Shown in pieces: positions 52,337-62,880 of a stretch of DNA of 64,000 bases. This stretch comes from Candidatus Accumulibacter regalis (GTDB lineage Bacteria > Pseudomonadota > Gammaproteobacteria > Burkholderiales > Rhodocyclaceae): the NCBI GenBank assembly GCA_000585075.1, contig JEMY01000044.1, forward strand, positions 1 through 64,000, written 5' to 3'. The first letter of the stretch is position 1. The number at the start of each line of letters is the position of its first letter. A model generated the notes under the pieces. That model searched no databases, was not told the origin of the DNA, and saw only the letters and a program-made list of their open reading frames with translations. Position numbers and translations under genes: made by a program.

Positions 52337-53782
52337 CTAGCGAGTCGTGGGGCCCGGATCATGCGCAGCATCGCTGGCGGTGGTTAGCGCATCGGCCACT
52401 CGTGCCGCCTCGTTCACCCAGCCGCCGCCCATTGCCAGGTAGAGGTTGATCATCGCCTGAAACTGCGTCTGTTGCGTCTGCGTGTATTGCAGCTGAACGT
52501 TGAACAGGCTGCGCTCGGCGTCGAGCACTTCGATGTAGCTGGTGTAGCCGTTGTCGTAGCGCAGCCGGGCGGTCGCTGAATACTGCTGCAGCGCTTGCAC
52601 CTGCTGCTTCTGAGCGCGCAGCTGTTGGCGTGTGCGGTCCTGGTTGATCAGCGCGTCGTTGACCTCCCGAAAAGCTTCCTGGATCGTTCGCTGGTAGGCG
52701 AACAGCGCTTGCTGCTGTGCCGCCTCGGCTTCCTGTACCTGACCGGCGATGGCGCCGGCCGTGAAAATAGGCATGGTGATCGGCGCCGAGTATTGCCAGA
52801 CCTTCGATTGGCTGTTGAACAGCTGGCTCAGTCCGTTGCTGGCATAGCCGAGGAGACCGGTCAGCGAGATGGTGGGGAAGTAGGCGGCCTTGGCGGCGCC
52901 GATCAACGCGTTGGCGGCGATCAGGTTCTGCTCGGCCAACTGGATGTCGGGCCGGCGTTCGAGTAGATCGGAGGGCAGGCCGGCGGGGATCGTCGGCAGC
53001 GTGAGTTGATCGATGTCCTTGCCCCGGGCGATGGGCCCGGGATTGCGACCGAGCAAGACGCTGAGGCCGTTCTCCTGCTGGGCGATCGCCTTTTCGATCG
53101 GCGGGATGCTGGCCAGCGCTTCGTCGTACTGCGACTTGTTCTGGCTCAGTTCGAGCGTCGAAATGACGCCGCCCAGGTAGCGCTCCTGGAAAACGTCGTA
53201 GGACTCGCCGCGGCTTCGTGCCGTCGCCTGCGCAATTTCCAGCTGGCGATCGAGGTCGCGAAGGTTGATGTAGGCGGCGGCGACGCGGCCGACCAGCGAC
53301 AGAACCACCGCCCGGCGGGCATCTTCACTGGCCAGCAACTGTGCCTTGGCGGCTTCGTTGAGGCGGCGGATTCTCCCCCAGATGTCGATTTCCCAGCTGG
53401 CGGCGATCACTGCCTGGTAACTGTTGTAGGTGGACGCGCTGCTCGCGCCGGGAAGTGTATTGCGCTGTCGACTGGCCTCGTAGCCGGCGCCCACCTGCGG
53501 GAAAAGCTCGGCGCGGACGATGCCGTAGCGTCCGGCGAACTCGTCGATGCGCGCGGTGGCGATCAGCAGATCGTGGTTGTTGCGCAAGGCGGTGTTCACC
53601 AGGTCGTCGAGTACCGGGTCATCGAACTGCTTCCACCAGGCGGTGTTGGCGAGGTCATTGGCGGCCGTGTCGCTGAGGCGCCAGGCGGGCGGTGTCTCGA
53701 CCTGTGGGCGAAGGTAGTCGGGGCCGATCATGCAGCCGCTGGCGAGCAGCGCCAGCAGGGCCGCGAGCAGGGATTTACGCAT
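52337..53782 (-). CDS. RND efflux outer membrane factor, NodT/OprM family
   Basis: A 481-residue outer-membrane lipoprotein that forms the exit channel of a tripartite pump. The lipobox is LASGCMIGPDY. Tandem OEP repeats are visible, with GYEASRQRNTLPGA-type loops and ERRPDIQLAEQNLIAANALI. The start at 53782 (MRKSLLAALLALLASG) gives a proper lipoprotein signal. A longer upstream extension is serine/arginine-rich and was rejected. It overlaps the RND gene by eight bases. Confidence 0.94.
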   Translation of the reverse strand: MRKSLLAALLALLASGCMIGPDYLRPQVETPPAWRLSDTAANDLANTAWWKQFDDPVLDDLVNTALRNNHDLLIATARIDEFAGRYGIVRAELFPQVGAGYEASRQRNTLPGASSASTYNSYQAVIAASWEIDIWGRIRRLNEAAKAQLLASEDARRAVVLSLVGRVAAAYINLRDLDRQLEIAQATARSRGESYDVFQERYLGGVISTLELSQNKSQYDEALASIPPIEKAIAQQENGLSVLLGRNPGPIARGKDIDQLTLPTIPAGLPSDLLERRPDIQLAEQNLIAANALIGAAKAAYFPTISLTGLLGYASNGLSQLFNSQSKVWQYSAPITMPIFTAGAIAGQVQEAEAAQQQALFAYQRTIQEAFREVNDALINQDRTRQQLRAQKQQVQALQQYSATARLRYDNGYTSYIEVLDAERSLFNVQLQYTQTQQTQFQAMINLYLAMGGGWVNEAARVADALTTASDAAHDPGPTTR

Positions 53783-56700
53783 GATTCTCGCCCTCCTTTC
53801 CTGCGCTGGGCGGCGGGAGCTTGGCCGCAGGAGCGTGGCCATGCCCGCCAGCATCGCCGTCAGGGTGTTGATAGGGGCCCGTATGGCCCTTGTGCGCGAG
53901 CTTCTCGACGACGTAGAAGCACACCGGGACGACGAAGATGGCAATGCAGGTCGCCGCCAGCATGCCGCCGATTACCGCTCCACCCATTACCTGCCGTGAA
54001 ATCGCACCGGCACCGGTCGACAGGGCCAGCGGCACGAGGCCGAAGATGAAGGCGAAGGAGGTCATCAGGATTGGCCGAAGGCGGAGCTGCGCGCCCTTGA
54101 GCGTCGCGTCGGCCAGCGACAGCTCGCCTTTTTCGTACTCCATCTTGGCAAATTCGACGATCAGGATGGCGTTCTTGGCGGCCAGGCCGATGAGCATCAC
54201 CAGGCCGATCTGTGCATAGATGTTGTTCTCCTGGCCGCGCAGCAGCAGTGCTGCGAACGCGCCGGCGACGGCGATCGGTGTACCGAGAAGGACCGAAAAC
54301 GGCAGCGACCAGCTCTCGTATTGTGCTGCCAGGATCAGGAAGACGCAGAGCAGCGAGAAGCCGAAGATGACCATTGGCGAGACCCCTTGCTGTGCGCGCT
54401 TCTCCTGGTAGGACATGCCCATGTAGTCGTAGCCCATGTCGCTGGGCATGGTCTGGGCGAACACTTCCTCGAGTGCCTTCATGACCTGATCGGAGCTGTA
54501 GCCGGGGGCCGGCGAGGCGTTGATCTGGGCGCTCCGGTAGAGGTTGTAGCGCATCGTGAACTCCGGTCCGGCGATGTTGCGCACCGAGGTCAGCGCCGAC
54601 AGCGGTACGGGTTGTCCGTCCTTGTTGCGCACATAGAACTGGCCGATGCCGTCGATATTGGTACGGTAATCGCCCTCGGCCTGCAGATAGACCTGCCACT
54701 GGCGCCCAAAGCGGTTGAAGTAATTGATGAAGCCGCTACCCAGGAAGCTTTGCAGCGTCTTGTACACATCGTCGATATTGACCCCTTGCTTGAGGACCTT
54801 GTCGCGGTCGACGTCGACGAAGAGCTGCGGCACGGTGGGCCGGAATGTGGTCGACACGCTCGCCAGTTCGGGACGCTTTCTGGCCGCTTCGACGAACTTG
54901 GTGGTGTTCTCGGCGAGGAAGGCGATGTCCTTTCCTGCGCGGTCCTGGAGGATGAACGTCGCGCCGCCCGAGGTTCCCACGCCGGGAATTGCCGGTGGCG
55001 GGAACGAGAAGCCGATGGCCCCGGGAAGGCCGCCGAGCTTCTTCGTCAGCGCCGCCTTGATCGCTTCGTATTGCAGTTCCGGCGTCTTGCGTTCGGCCCA
55101 TTCCTCGAGGGTGATGAAGAAGAAGGCACTGTAGGTGTTCTGTACCTGGCTGAGCATGTTGTAGCCGATGACCGTCGTCGTGTACTTGACGCCCGGAACC
55201 GCCATGATCAGTTCTTCGGCCTGTTTGGCGATTTCCCGGGTGCGCTGCAGGGAAGCCGCGTCGGGGAGCTGGATGCCGGCGTAGACGTAGCCCTGATCTT
55301 CATCGGGAAGGAAGCCGACGGGGGTCATCTTGCCGAGGAACCCGGCCGCGACGGCGATGGCAAGGAGAAAGAAAAGGCTGACCACGCTCTTGCGGATGGC
55401 CAGCCGGCAGGTTCCGACGTAGCCGCCGGTCAGCCGGTTGAAGCCGCTGTTGAACCAGTCGTAGAACTTCTGGACCGGGCCCGTTCCCCTGACCTTTGGT
55501 TTGAGAAGCAGCGCGCAGAGCGCCGGACTGAGCGTCAGTGCGTTGAACGCGGAAATGATCACCGACAGCGCAATGGTGACCGCAAACTGCTGATAGAGCT
55601 GGCCGGTGATACCGGGAATCATCGCTGTCGGTACGAACACCGCCGACAGGATGACGGCGATGGCGATCACCGGCCCGGTGACTTCGTCCATCGCCTTCAT
55701 CGTCGCCTCCTTGGGCGACAAGCCTTTCTCGATATGGTGCTCGACGGCTTCGACGACGACGATCGCGTCGTCGACGACCAGACCGATGGCCAGGACCAGA
55801 CCGAACAGCGACAGCGTGTTGATCGAGAATCCGAAGACCGGAAAGAGCATGAAGGTGCCGACCAGCGAGACCGGCACGGCGAGCAGCGGGATCAGCGTCG
55901 CGCGCCAGCCTTGCAGGAAGGCGAAGACGACGATGATCACCAGGACGATGGCCTCGAACAGCGTGTGCTGGATGGCGGTGATGCCTTCGGTGACCGAGAG
56001 CGTGGTATCGAGGGCGACGACGTAATCGAGGTCAGGAGGGAAACTCTTCTTGATGGTTTCCATCAGTGCCTTGGCGCCGTCTGCCGCTTCGAGAGCGTTT
56101 GCGCCGGGCATCTGGTAGAGGGCGATCAGCGTCGCCGCCTTGCCGTTGAGCCGGCCTTCCATGTTGTAGGTCTGGGCGCCGAGTTCGATGCGTGCGACAT
56201 CGCGAACGCGGACGATCGAGCCGTCCGGGTTGGCGCGCAGCACGACGTTGCCGAACTGCTCTTCATTTTCCAGCCGCCCTTGTGCACGTACCGCGTAGGT
56301 GAATTCCTGCCCCGCCGGGGCCGGTTCGGCACCGACCGTTCCCGCCGGATTGACGGTGTTCTGCGCTTTGACCGCGTTGATGATTTCGGGAATGGTGATG
56401 TTCAGCTTGGCCAGCTGGTCGGGCTTGACCCACAGGCGCATGGCATACTGGCCGGCACCGAAGACGGTGACGCTGGCGATGCCCTTGACGCGCGTCATCT
56501 GGTCGTTGATGTTGATGAACGCGTAGTTGGAAAGGAAGACGCCGTCGTAGGTGTCGTTCGGCGAGTAGAGCGCGAACATCACCAGCGGCGAGGCGGTCGA
56601 CTTCTGCACAGTGACGCCGAAGTTGCGCACGTCCGCCGGCAGTTGCGAGTCGGCTTGGTTTGACCGCATCTGGGTCAGAATCTGGTCGGTGTTGACGTCG

Positions 56701-56993
56701 GTGGCAATGTCGAAGTTGACGGTGAGCGACGCCTGGCCGTTGTTGGCGTTGATCGAGTACATGTAGTTCATGTTGTCCACGCCCGACATCTGCTGCTCGA
56801 TCGGGGTTGACACCGCCTGTTCGACGGTCAGCGCGTCGGCGCCGGTGTAGGTGGCGTTGACCTTGATTTCCGGTGGCACGATATTCGGGAACTGCGCAAC
56901 GGGAAGCCCGGCCATGGCGACCAGACCGATCAAGGTCATCAGGATCGAGAGGACCATGGCGACGATTGGCCGATTGATGAAGAACTTGGCCAT
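53775..56993 (-). CDS. RND multidrug efflux transporter, AcrB/MexB (HAE1) family
   Basis: A 1072-residue inner-membrane proton-driven pump. It begins MAKFFINRPIVAMVLSILMT. The proton relay aspartates are present in GLVVDDAIVVVEAVEHH and the lysine in GLAAKNAILIVEFAKME. Two large periplasmic loops and twelve transmembrane helices fit AcrB. The C-terminal tail is long and histidine/glycine-rich (about 35 residues). It is preceded by the adaptor gene and followed by the outer membrane factor, forming one minus-strand operon. No TetR or MarR regulator lies beside it. Confidence 0.96.
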   Translation of the reverse strand: MAKFFINRPIVAMVLSILMTLIGLVAMAGLPVAQFPNIVPPEIKVNATYTGADALTVEQAVSTPIEQQMSGVDNMNYMYSINANNGQASLTVNFDIATDVNTDQILTQMRSNQADSQLPADVRNFGVTVQKSTASPLVMFALYSPNDTYDGVFLSNYAFININDQMTRVKGIASVTVFGAGQYAMRLWVKPDQLAKLNITIPEIINAVKAQNTVNPAGTVGAEPAPAGQEFTYAVRAQGRLENEEQFGNVVLRANPDGSIVRVRDVARIELGAQTYNMEGRLNGKAATLIALYQMPGANALEAADGAKALMETIKKSFPPDLDYVVALDTTLSVTEGITAIQHTLFEAIVLVIIVVFAFLQGWRATLIPLLAVPVSLVGTFMLFPVFGFSINTLSLFGLVLAIGLVVDDAIVVVEAVEHHIEKGLSPKEATMKAMDEVTGPVIAIAVILSAVFVPTAMIPGITGQLYQQFAVTIALSVIISAFNALTLSPALCALLLKPKVRGTGPVQKFYDWFNSGFNRLTGGYVGTCRLAIRKSVVSLFFLLAIAVAAGFLGKMTPVGFLPDEDQGYVYAGIQLPDAASLQRTREIAKQAEELIMAVPGVKYTTTVIGYNMLSQVQNTYSAFFFITLEEWAERKTPELQYEAIKAALTKKLGGLPGAIGFSFPPPAIPGVGTSGGATFILQDRAGKDIAFLAENTTKFVEAARKRPELASVSTTFRPTVPQLFVDVDRDKVLKQGVNIDDVYKTLQSFLGSGFINYFNRFGRQWQVYLQAEGDYRTNIDGIGQFYVRNKDGQPVPLSALTSVRNIAGPEFTMRYNLYRSAQINASPAPGYSSDQVMKALEEVFAQTMPSDMGYDYMGMSYQEKRAQQGVSPMVIFGFSLLCVFLILAAQYESWSLPFSVLLGTPIAVAGAFAALLLRGQENNIYAQIGLVMLIGLAAKNAILIVEFAKMEYEKGELSLADATLKGAQLRLRPILMTSFAFIFGLVPLALSTGAGAISRQVMGGAVIGGMLAATCIAIFVVPVCFYVVEKLAHKGHTGPYQHPDGDAGGHGHAPAAKLPPPSAGKEGENHA

Positions 56994-56999
56994 GGCGGC

Positions 57000-58229
57000 T
57001 TACCCCTTGCTTTCGGGCGCAGGCGCCGCGGGTTTGTCCCCTGACGTGGCTGCCTTGCCGGCAGCCGGCGGCGCCGGCTCGAAGGGCTTCGGATTGACCA
57101 TGCTCCCGTCCTTGACCTTCTGGGTGCCTTCGGCGATCACCTTTTCGCCAGGCTGCAGGCCACTGGCGATGATCCAGTCCGAACCGATTCGCTCGCCAAC
57201 CGTCACCGGACGTATGGCGACCTTGTTGTCGGCGCCGACGACGGCCAGCAGGTATTTGCCCTGAATTTCGGTGACCGCTCGCTGCGGCACCAGCAGCGCT
57301 CCTTTCTGGACCGACATCGTCGCCCTGATGCGGCCGTACTGGCCGGGGCGGAGCAGTCGGTCAGGGTTCGGAAAGACGGCGGCACCTTTGAAGGTGCCGG
57401 TTGTCGGGTCGACCTGTCGGTCGAGGAGCGAGAACTCACCGTTGTGCGGGTAGGCAGAGCCGTCTACCAGGATCAGCTCGAGGGGTACCACCTGACGCTT
57501 TCCGTCGTTGGCGATGACTGCTCGGGCAAGGGGAAGATACTCGCGCTCGCTGATATTGAAATACACCTTGATCGGATCGACGGTCGAGACCGTGGTCAGT
57601 TCCGTTGCCATGCTCGGGCTGAGCAGGTCGCCGATCTGAGCCTTGGCGATGCCGGCAATGCCGTCGATGGGGGACGTGATGCGGGTGAAGCTCAGGTTCA
57701 GTTTGGCGGTCTGCAGCGACGCTTCGGCGGCCTCGAGCGAGGCCTTGGCCGACAACTCGGCACCGGTGGTATCGTCCAGATCCTTCTGGCTGAGGGCGTT
57801 CTTGGCAGCCAGAGGCTTGACCCGCGCCAGATTCGCCTTGGCCGTCTGATAGAGAGCCCTTTGTTGGGCGCGCATCCCCTCCGCCTGATCGACCGCAGCT
57901 TGGAAAGTGCGCGGGTCGATCTGGAAAAGCAATTGCCCCTTCTTGACCCAGTCGCCTTCGGTGTAGTGTTGCTTGACGAGGTAGCCGGTTACCTGGGGAC
58001 GGATGACGGCATTGACATCGCCGTCCAGCGAGCCGATCCACTCCCGGTAGATCGGCACGTCCTTCTGGATCACGGTAGTCACTTCAACGGTCGGTGGCGC
58101 TGGCGGCGCGGCCTCTTCTTTCTTGCCACAGCCTGCGCCGAGCAGCAGTGCCGCGCTGGCCAGGCCGGCAGCTGTGTAGCCGAGTGCACGACGACGTGCG
58201 GACAAAAAGAAGGTTGGGGTAAAGGTCAT
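57000..58229 (-). CDS. RND efflux periplasmic adaptor, AcrA/MexA family
   Basis: A 409-residue membrane fusion protein. A signal peptide with lipobox LLGAGC lies near residue 33. The hairpin and lipoyl domains include IRPQVTGYLVKQHYTEGDWV and LFQIDPRTFQAAVDQAEG. The beta-barrel region contains VYFNISEREYLPL. The C-terminal tail is proline/alanine-rich. It is first in the pump operon and ends six bases before the RND start. Confidence 0.94.
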   Translation of the reverse strand: MTFTPTFFLSARRRALGYTAAGLASAALLLGAGCGKKEEAAPPAPPTVEVTTVIQKDVPIYREWIGSLDGDVNAVIRPQVTGYLVKQHYTEGDWVKKGQLLFQIDPRTFQAAVDQAEGMRAQQRALYQTAKANLARVKPLAAKNALSQKDLDDTTGAELSAKASLEAAEASLQTAKLNLSFTRITSPIDGIAGIAKAQIGDLLSPSMATELTTVSTVDPIKVYFNISEREYLPLARAVIANDGKRQVVPLELILVDGSAYPHNGEFSLLDRQVDPTTGTFKGAAVFPNPDRLLRPGQYGRIRATMSVQKGALLVPQRAVTEIQGKYLLAVVGADNKVAIRPVTVGERIGSDWIIASGLQPGEKVIAEGTQKVKDGSMVNPKPFEPAPPAAGKAATSGDKPAAPAPESKG

Positions 58230-58559
58230 GACGGCTCCTGCGTGGGAACAGTTGGAGTGGTGTGCTGCTGCTCAGGAACTTCCCGAAGTCGGCGAGAGTG
58301 ATCGATAGGGCAAGACGCGTCTGCTTCTCCTTCCTGTAGGGGGGAAGGGTAAGGGCGCGAGAAAGGCGTCAGTATAAGTGAGAAATTATGCCGGATGCGG
58401 GCGTGCCAATACGTTCAAGTAGTCTCTCGACATCCGAAGTGCTGGGGGTGCCCAGCCAATTGGTGGAGCGAGGAAGCTTTGCTTCAGGCGGCTGGTCCCG
58501 AGAGCGCTGCTCAGGCGAGTGACTTCTTCTCTCGCCCTGGCTTGCTGCGTGCGAGGTTC

Positions 58560-58616
58560 GGGCCGGCCCTTCTCGAAGCAGGGTTGGTGCACCCTGGCCA
58601 AGAGAAGCGCCGGCCC
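58560..58616. repeat. Large compound inverted repeat between the RND operon and rne
   Basis: Outer arms GGGCCGGC and GCCGGCCC enclose TTCTC/GAGAA and an inner CAGGGT-TGGTGC-ACCCTG hairpin, giving a nearly continuous 57-base structure. It lies 30 bases beyond the rne stop. No T-run follows on the minus strand, so it may stabilise the rne 3' end or block read-through. The rest of the 416-base gap (58230-58645) shows no gene. Confidence 0.75.
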
Positions 58617-58645
58617 TTAACGGTAAGCGCTGTCCGACGACGCGT

Positions 58646-61480
58646 TTACTTCTGGGTCTCGACCATCACCAGCGGCTCGTCGGGAACGACCACGGACGCG
58701 CGCTTGCGCCGTGGCGTGCTGGCGGGTGCCGTTTCGGTCACGTCGTCGGTTTGCCGCGACTGGACCTTGTCGGTGCTCGTTTCGATCATCACCAGCTCGC
58801 TACGCTGGTCCGCTGCCGGTGCGGCGGGTGCCTGCGCCACTGACTCAACGACATCTGCCGCCGGGCTAGCGATTGCCGGGGCGGGCACGGCGTCCGCTGG
58901 CACTTCAGCGACGGCAGCCGTTTCGATCACGACCGGCGCTTCGGTCGCGGCTGGCGTTTTGGCCGGCACGGGTGATTCGGCTGCGTTTGCCATTGCGACT
59001 TCGCTCGCCGCTTGCACCGCAGGCGCTCCGTCCTGGCCTGTGCCTGGGGCCTCGACCGGCGCAGGCGGGGCAACGATGGCAGCGACCTCGGCCGGACCGG
59101 AACTAATCGGCGCAGGCGTTTCTACAAGCTCGGTAACCAGGGCCGGGGCAGCCGGCGCGGTGGTCGTCAGCGGTGGAGTGGCGACGTCGGCAGGCGTCTG
59201 CGGCGTCGGCTCGGTGACGACCGGCACGCTTGTGGCCTGCCGCTCCTCGGTTGACGCGGGGGCGGTGCTTGCCGTCGGCGCGCCGTTTGCTGACCCTTCA
59301 GTACTCAGAAGGTCGAGCTGGTTCTCGGTTTTCTCGCCGCGTTCGCGTCGACCACCACGACGCCCACGACGACGAGGGGCGTTGGTGTTCTCGCCTGCTG
59401 CCTGTTCGGGTGCCGGGCCGTTGGTCTGTTGCGGGGGCGTTGGCGCAACCGCGTTGCTGGCTTCTGCGGCTGGTGCGGTGGTCTGGTCCTTGCGCTCGCC
59501 GCGTGCTTCGTTGCGCCCGCGACGGGGCTCGCGCGGTTCTCTCGGTTCGCGCGTTCGCGGGGGTTCCGGGCGGGGCTGTGGCGCGTTCTGTTGCGTCGTC
59601 GTTTCGTTCTGCTCGCGAGTGCCGCGCGGGGGAGGCGCTTCACGCGTCTCGTCGCGGCGATTGTTGCGAGCGTTGCCGCGACGGGGGTCGCGCTGCGGGT
59701 CACGCGGCGAGCTGCCGGAACGAGCCGGTCTTGCCGGTGCAGGTGCCGGTTCGGCTGCCGCCGGTGCAGGCTTGTGCTGGAACCAGGAAATGATTCTGTT
59801 CAGGAAGCCGCTCGCCGGGCCGGCCGGCTTCTCGGCCACGGGCGTTGGTAGTTCAGCGCGCATCGGTGCTGGCTGCGCCGCCGTAATGCCCTTGATCGCC
59901 GCCTCAGGGCGGGTCGCCCGGGCATCGGCGATGGCCGTCGCGCTACCGTCGTCAACCGTTGGCATTTCGACCATGCGGTACGAAGGCTGCTGCTGTTCGT
60001 CGTTGACCAGTTCGTCCTGGCGAACGCGGACGATGGTGTGCTGTGGCGTTTCGAGGTGCATGTTGGGAATCAGCAGGATACTGACCTTGTGCCGCTGCTC
60101 GACCGCCTGGACGTCGGTGCGTTTCTCGTTGAGCAGGAAGGTGGCGACGTCAACCGGTACCTGCGTGTGCACCGCCGCCGTGTTGTCCTTCATCGCCTCT
60201 TCTTCGAGGATGCGCAGAATGTGCAGGGCCGCTGATTCGGTACTGCGGATGTGCCCAGTCCCCGAGCAGCGCGGGCAGGCGATGTAGCTGGTTTCGGCGA
60301 GGGCCGGGCGCAGGCGCTGGCGCGACAGTTCGAGCAGGCCGAAGCGACTGATCTTGCCCGTTTGTACGCGCGCACGGTCAAAGCGCAGCGCTTCGCGGAC
60401 GCGGTTTTCGACGTCACGCTGATTGCGCTGACTTTCCATGTCGATGAAGTCAATGATGATCAGGCCACCGAGGTCGCGCAGGCGCAACTGGCGGGCCACT
60501 TCTTCTGCGGCTTCGAGGTTGGTCTTCAGCGCGGTTTCTTCGATGTCGGCACCGCGCGTCGAGCGTCCGGAGTTGACGTCGATGGACACCAGCGCTTCGG
60601 TATGGTCGATGACGATGGCGCCACCTGACGGCAGGCTGACCTGGCGCGAGTAGGCGGATTCGATCTGATGCTCGATCTGGAAGCGCGAGAAGAGCGGCAC
60701 GTCGTCGTGATAGCGCTTGATGCGGTTGACCGTCCCGGGCATCACGTGGGCCATGAACTGACCCGCCTGTTCGAATACGTCGTCGGTATCGATCAGGATT
60801 TCGCCGATATCCGGCTGGAAGTAGTCGCGAATGGCGCGGATCACCAGGCTGCCCTCCTGATAGATCAGGAAGGCTCCCTTCTGCTGTTGAGCGGCGCCTT
60901 CGATCGCTTTCCATAGCTGCAACAGGTAGTTGAGATCCCATTGCAGTTCTTCGGCGTTACGGCCGATTGCCGCCGTACGGGCAATCAGGCTCATGCCGGG
61001 CGGAACTTCCAGCTGATCCATTACCTCGCGCAGCTCGGCGCGCTCGTTACCCTCGACACGGCGCGAGACGCCGCCGCCGCGGGGGTTGTTCGGCATCAGG
61101 ACCAGATAGCGGCCGGCGAGACTGACGAAGGTCGTCAGCGCCGCACCCTTGTTGCCGCGCTCGTCCTTGTCGACCTGGACGATCAGCTCCTGGCCTTCGC
61201 GAAGCGCTTCCTTGATTGTCGCGCGGCTTGCTTCGACACCCGGCTGGAAGAAGGCGCGGGATACTTCCTTGAACGACAGAAAGCCGTGCCGTTCGGAGCC
61301 GTAATCGACAAACGCCGCTTCCAGGCTGGGCTCGATGCGGGTAATGACTGCTTTATAAATGTTGCTCTTTTTCTGTTCCTTGGCGGCCGATTCAATGTCC
61401 AGATCAATGAGTTTCTGACCGTCGACAATGGCGACACGCAGTTCCTCGGCCTGTGTCGCGTTAAAAAGCATGCGTTTCAT
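58646..61480 (-). CDS. rne: Ribonuclease E
   Basis: A 944-residue endoribonuclease, the core of the RNA degradosome. The N-terminal catalytic half (about residues 1-510) begins [20 protein letters not shown]. It includes the S1 domain ([20 protein letters not shown]), the DNase I-like metal site ([11 protein letters not shown] with IDFIDM), and the zinc-link [10 protein letters not shown]. The C-terminal half is disordered: first an arginine-rich RNA-binding region ([12 protein letters not shown]), then long alanine/proline/valine repeats ending VMVETQK. A start 18 bases further upstream is possible. It is divergent from rluC, as in many proteobacteria. Confidence 0.96.
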   Translation of the reverse strand: MKRMLFNATQAEELRVAIVDGQKLIDLDIESAAKEQKKSNIYKAVITRIEPSLEAAFVDYGSERHGFLSFKEVSRAFFQPGVEASRATIKEALREGQELIVQVDKDERGNKGAALTTFVSLAGRYLVLMPNNPRGGGVSRRVEGNERAELREVMDQLEVPPGMSLIARTAAIGRNAEELQWDLNYLLQLWKAIEGAAQQQKGAFLIYQEGSLVIRAIRDYFQPDIGEILIDTDDVFEQAGQFMAHVMPGTVNRIKRYHDDVPLFSRFQIEHQIESAYSRQVSLPSGGAIVIDHTEALVSIDVNSGRSTRGADIEETALKTNLEAAEEVARQLRLRDLGGLIIIDFIDMESQRNQRDVENRVREALRFDRARVQTGKISRFGLLELSRQRLRPALAETSYIACPRCSGTGHIRSTESAALHILRILEEEAMKDNTAAVHTQVPVDVATFLLNEKRTDVQAVEQRHKVSILLIPNMHLETPQHTIVRVRQDELVNDEQQQPSYRMVEMPTVDDGSATAIADARATRPEAAIKGITAAQPAPMRAELPTPVAEKPAGPASGFLNRIISWFQHKPAPAAAEPAPAPARPARSGSSPRDPQRDPRRGNARNNRRDETREAPPPRGTREQNETTTQQNAPQPRPEPPRTREPREPREPRRGRNEARGERKDQTTAPAAEASNAVAPTPPQQTNGPAPEQAAGENTNAPRRRGRRGGRRERGEKTENQLDLLSTEGSANGAPTASTAPASTEERQATSVPVVTEPTPQTPADVATPPLTTTAPAAPALVTELVETPAPISSGPAEVAAIVAPPAPVEAPGTGQDGAPAVQAASEVAMANAAESPVPAKTPAATEAPVVIETAAVAEVPADAVPAPAIASPAADVVESVAQAPAAPAADQRSELVMIETSTDKVQSRQTDDVTETAPASTPRRKRASVVVPDEPLVMVETQK

Positions 61481-61588
61481 AATAAATTGGGCTCCCACGC
61501 GCTCTCACGGGGGAATTGCCTGCTCCAGGCAGCGACGGATTAGTTGTTTGGTGGGTTGCTTGAAGGGCTCTCCGATAGGGCAACTAAT
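61481..61588 (-). promoter_or_regulatory. Structured rne 5' leader
   Basis: The first 110 bases upstream of rne can form at least two stems: TGCCTG-CTC-CAGGCA (61517-61531) and ATTAGTTG (61539-61546) pairing with CAACTAAT (61581-61588). RNase E is known to autoregulate through hairpins in its own 5' leader in enterobacteria. The match here is by position and structure only. Confidence 0.45.
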
Positions 61589-61887
61589 AGGGCTAGCTCG
61601 CCGACTTGCTTAGTCGTCTGGCCTTTGAAATTCAAGGACTCCGGAATCTGCCTGGGGCGGTCCGCAGGTGCTGGGCGCGCGCAGTTCAAGTAGTATCGCT
61701 ACTTAGTGGTGAGCGTACTTAACCAGGTGAATCGCGTTGAGCGATCTTGCGCAGATTGGCGCAAGCGAGGCGGCTGATGCCTGCCGGAAAGTGCGTCGCA
61801 ATTGCTTTAGAATCGGCGCCGCTGGACGGTCTCACGGGTCAGCGCCTCTTTCAACTCTGGACGCAAAACGAGAGAAGTATATTCAAA

Positions 61888-62880
61888 ATGGCCGAAGTTA
61901 GCAAAAGCTCCGTGATTCAGGAGCTGATCACCGAGAACGAACACGGACAGCGCTTGGACAACCTGCTGCTGAAGAAGTGCAAGGGGGTTCCCAAGAGCCA
62001 CGTGTACAGGATCGTGCGCAGCGGCGAGGTGCGCGTGAACGGGCGGCGGACGGCGGTCTCCTATCGCTTGCAAATCGGCGACGTGGTGCGCATTCCGCCG
62101 CTGCGCACGGCTCAGGTCGAGCAGGAAGTGGTGGACGGGGCAGCGCTCAAGGCGCAGCTGCCGGTGGTCTATGAAGACGAGGGCTTGCTGATCGTGGATA
62201 AGCCGGCCGGTCTTGCCGTGCACGGGGGGAGTGGGGAGAGCTTCGGGGTGATCGAGGCCCTGCGCCGGCAGCGGCCACAGGCACGCTTCCTCGAGCTGGC
62301 ACACCGTTTGGACCGCGAGACTTCCGGCTTGCTGCTGATCGGAAAGAAGCGTTCAGTGCTGCTGGTCCTGCACGAGATGTTCCGCGCCGGTGCCCGCGGG
62401 GGCAGCGAGCGTGGCGCCGACAAACGCTATCAGGTCTTGGTCATCGGGCGCTGGATGGACCCCCTGCGCAACGTCCGCTTGCCCTTGCTCAAGTATCTGT
62501 TGCCGTCGGGTGAGCGTCGGGTTCGTGTCGCCGAGGACGGCAAGGCCGCACATACCGTGTTTCGGCTCCTGGCGCGCTGGGAGCATTTCAGTCTTCTTGA
62601 GGCAGAACTGAAAACGGGGCGGACGCACCAGATTCGCGTTCATCTCGCGCACCTCGGCTTTCCCATCGCTGGTGACGAGAAATACGGCGATTTTGCGCGC
62701 AATCGAACGCTGGCCAGGGAGGGGCTCAGGCGCATGTTTCTGCACGCCGCGAAAATGACCATGGCGCATCCGCAGGACGGTCGCGAACTGGTGCTCGAAG
62801 CCGCCCTGCCGAGCGCCCTGGCGCAGTTCATTGGCAGCGTGGCAGAAAGGGAGAGGCAGGACTATGGCGAGCAGATTTGA
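61888..62880 (+). CDS. rluC: 23S rRNA pseudouridine synthase RluC
   Basis: A 330-residue RluA-family pseudouridine synthase that modifies 23S rRNA positions 955, 2504 and 2580 in E. coli. An N-terminal S4 domain (GQRLDNLLLKKCKGVPKSHV) is followed by the catalytic domain with the key aspartate in AHRLDRETSGLLLIGK. Further blocks are LLEAELKTGRTHQIRVHLAH and GFPIAGDEKYGD. The start at 61888 is preferred over an in-frame upstream ATG because the added sequence is not S4-like. It overlaps the HAD gene by 17 bases. Confidence 0.95.
   Translation: MAEVSKSSVIQELITENEHGQRLDNLLLKKCKGVPKSHVYRIVRSGEVRVNGRRTAVSYRLQIGDVVRIPPLRTAQVEQEVVDGAALKAQLPVVYEDEGLLIVDKPAGLAVHGGSGESFGVIEALRRQRPQARFLELAHRLDRETSGLLLIGKKRSVLLVLHEMFRAGARGGSERGADKRYQVLVIGRWMDPLRNVRLPLLKYLLPSGERRVRVAEDGKAAHTVFRLLARWEHFSLLEAELKTGRTHQIRVHLAHLGFPIAGDEKYGDFARNRTLAREGLRRMFLHAAKMTMAHPQDGRELVLEAALPSALAQFIGSVAERERQDYGEQI

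Noticed and set aside
54321-56663. 780-codon plus-strand frame opposite the RND transporter
   Set aside because: The minus-strand AcrB-type protein is unmistakable. The opposite frame is Asp/Arg/His-rich with no recognisable motifs.
58395-60287. 630-codon open frame on the plus strand opposite rne
   Set aside because: It is antisense to the low-complexity C-terminal half of RNase E, its composition is Ser/Arg/Ala-rich, and it matches no family. It is a shadow frame produced by high GC content.
61746-61765. CTTGCGC/GCGCAAG hairpin as an intrinsic terminator
   Set aside because: No T-rich tail on either strand, and it lies in a divergent promoter region where a terminator is not expected.
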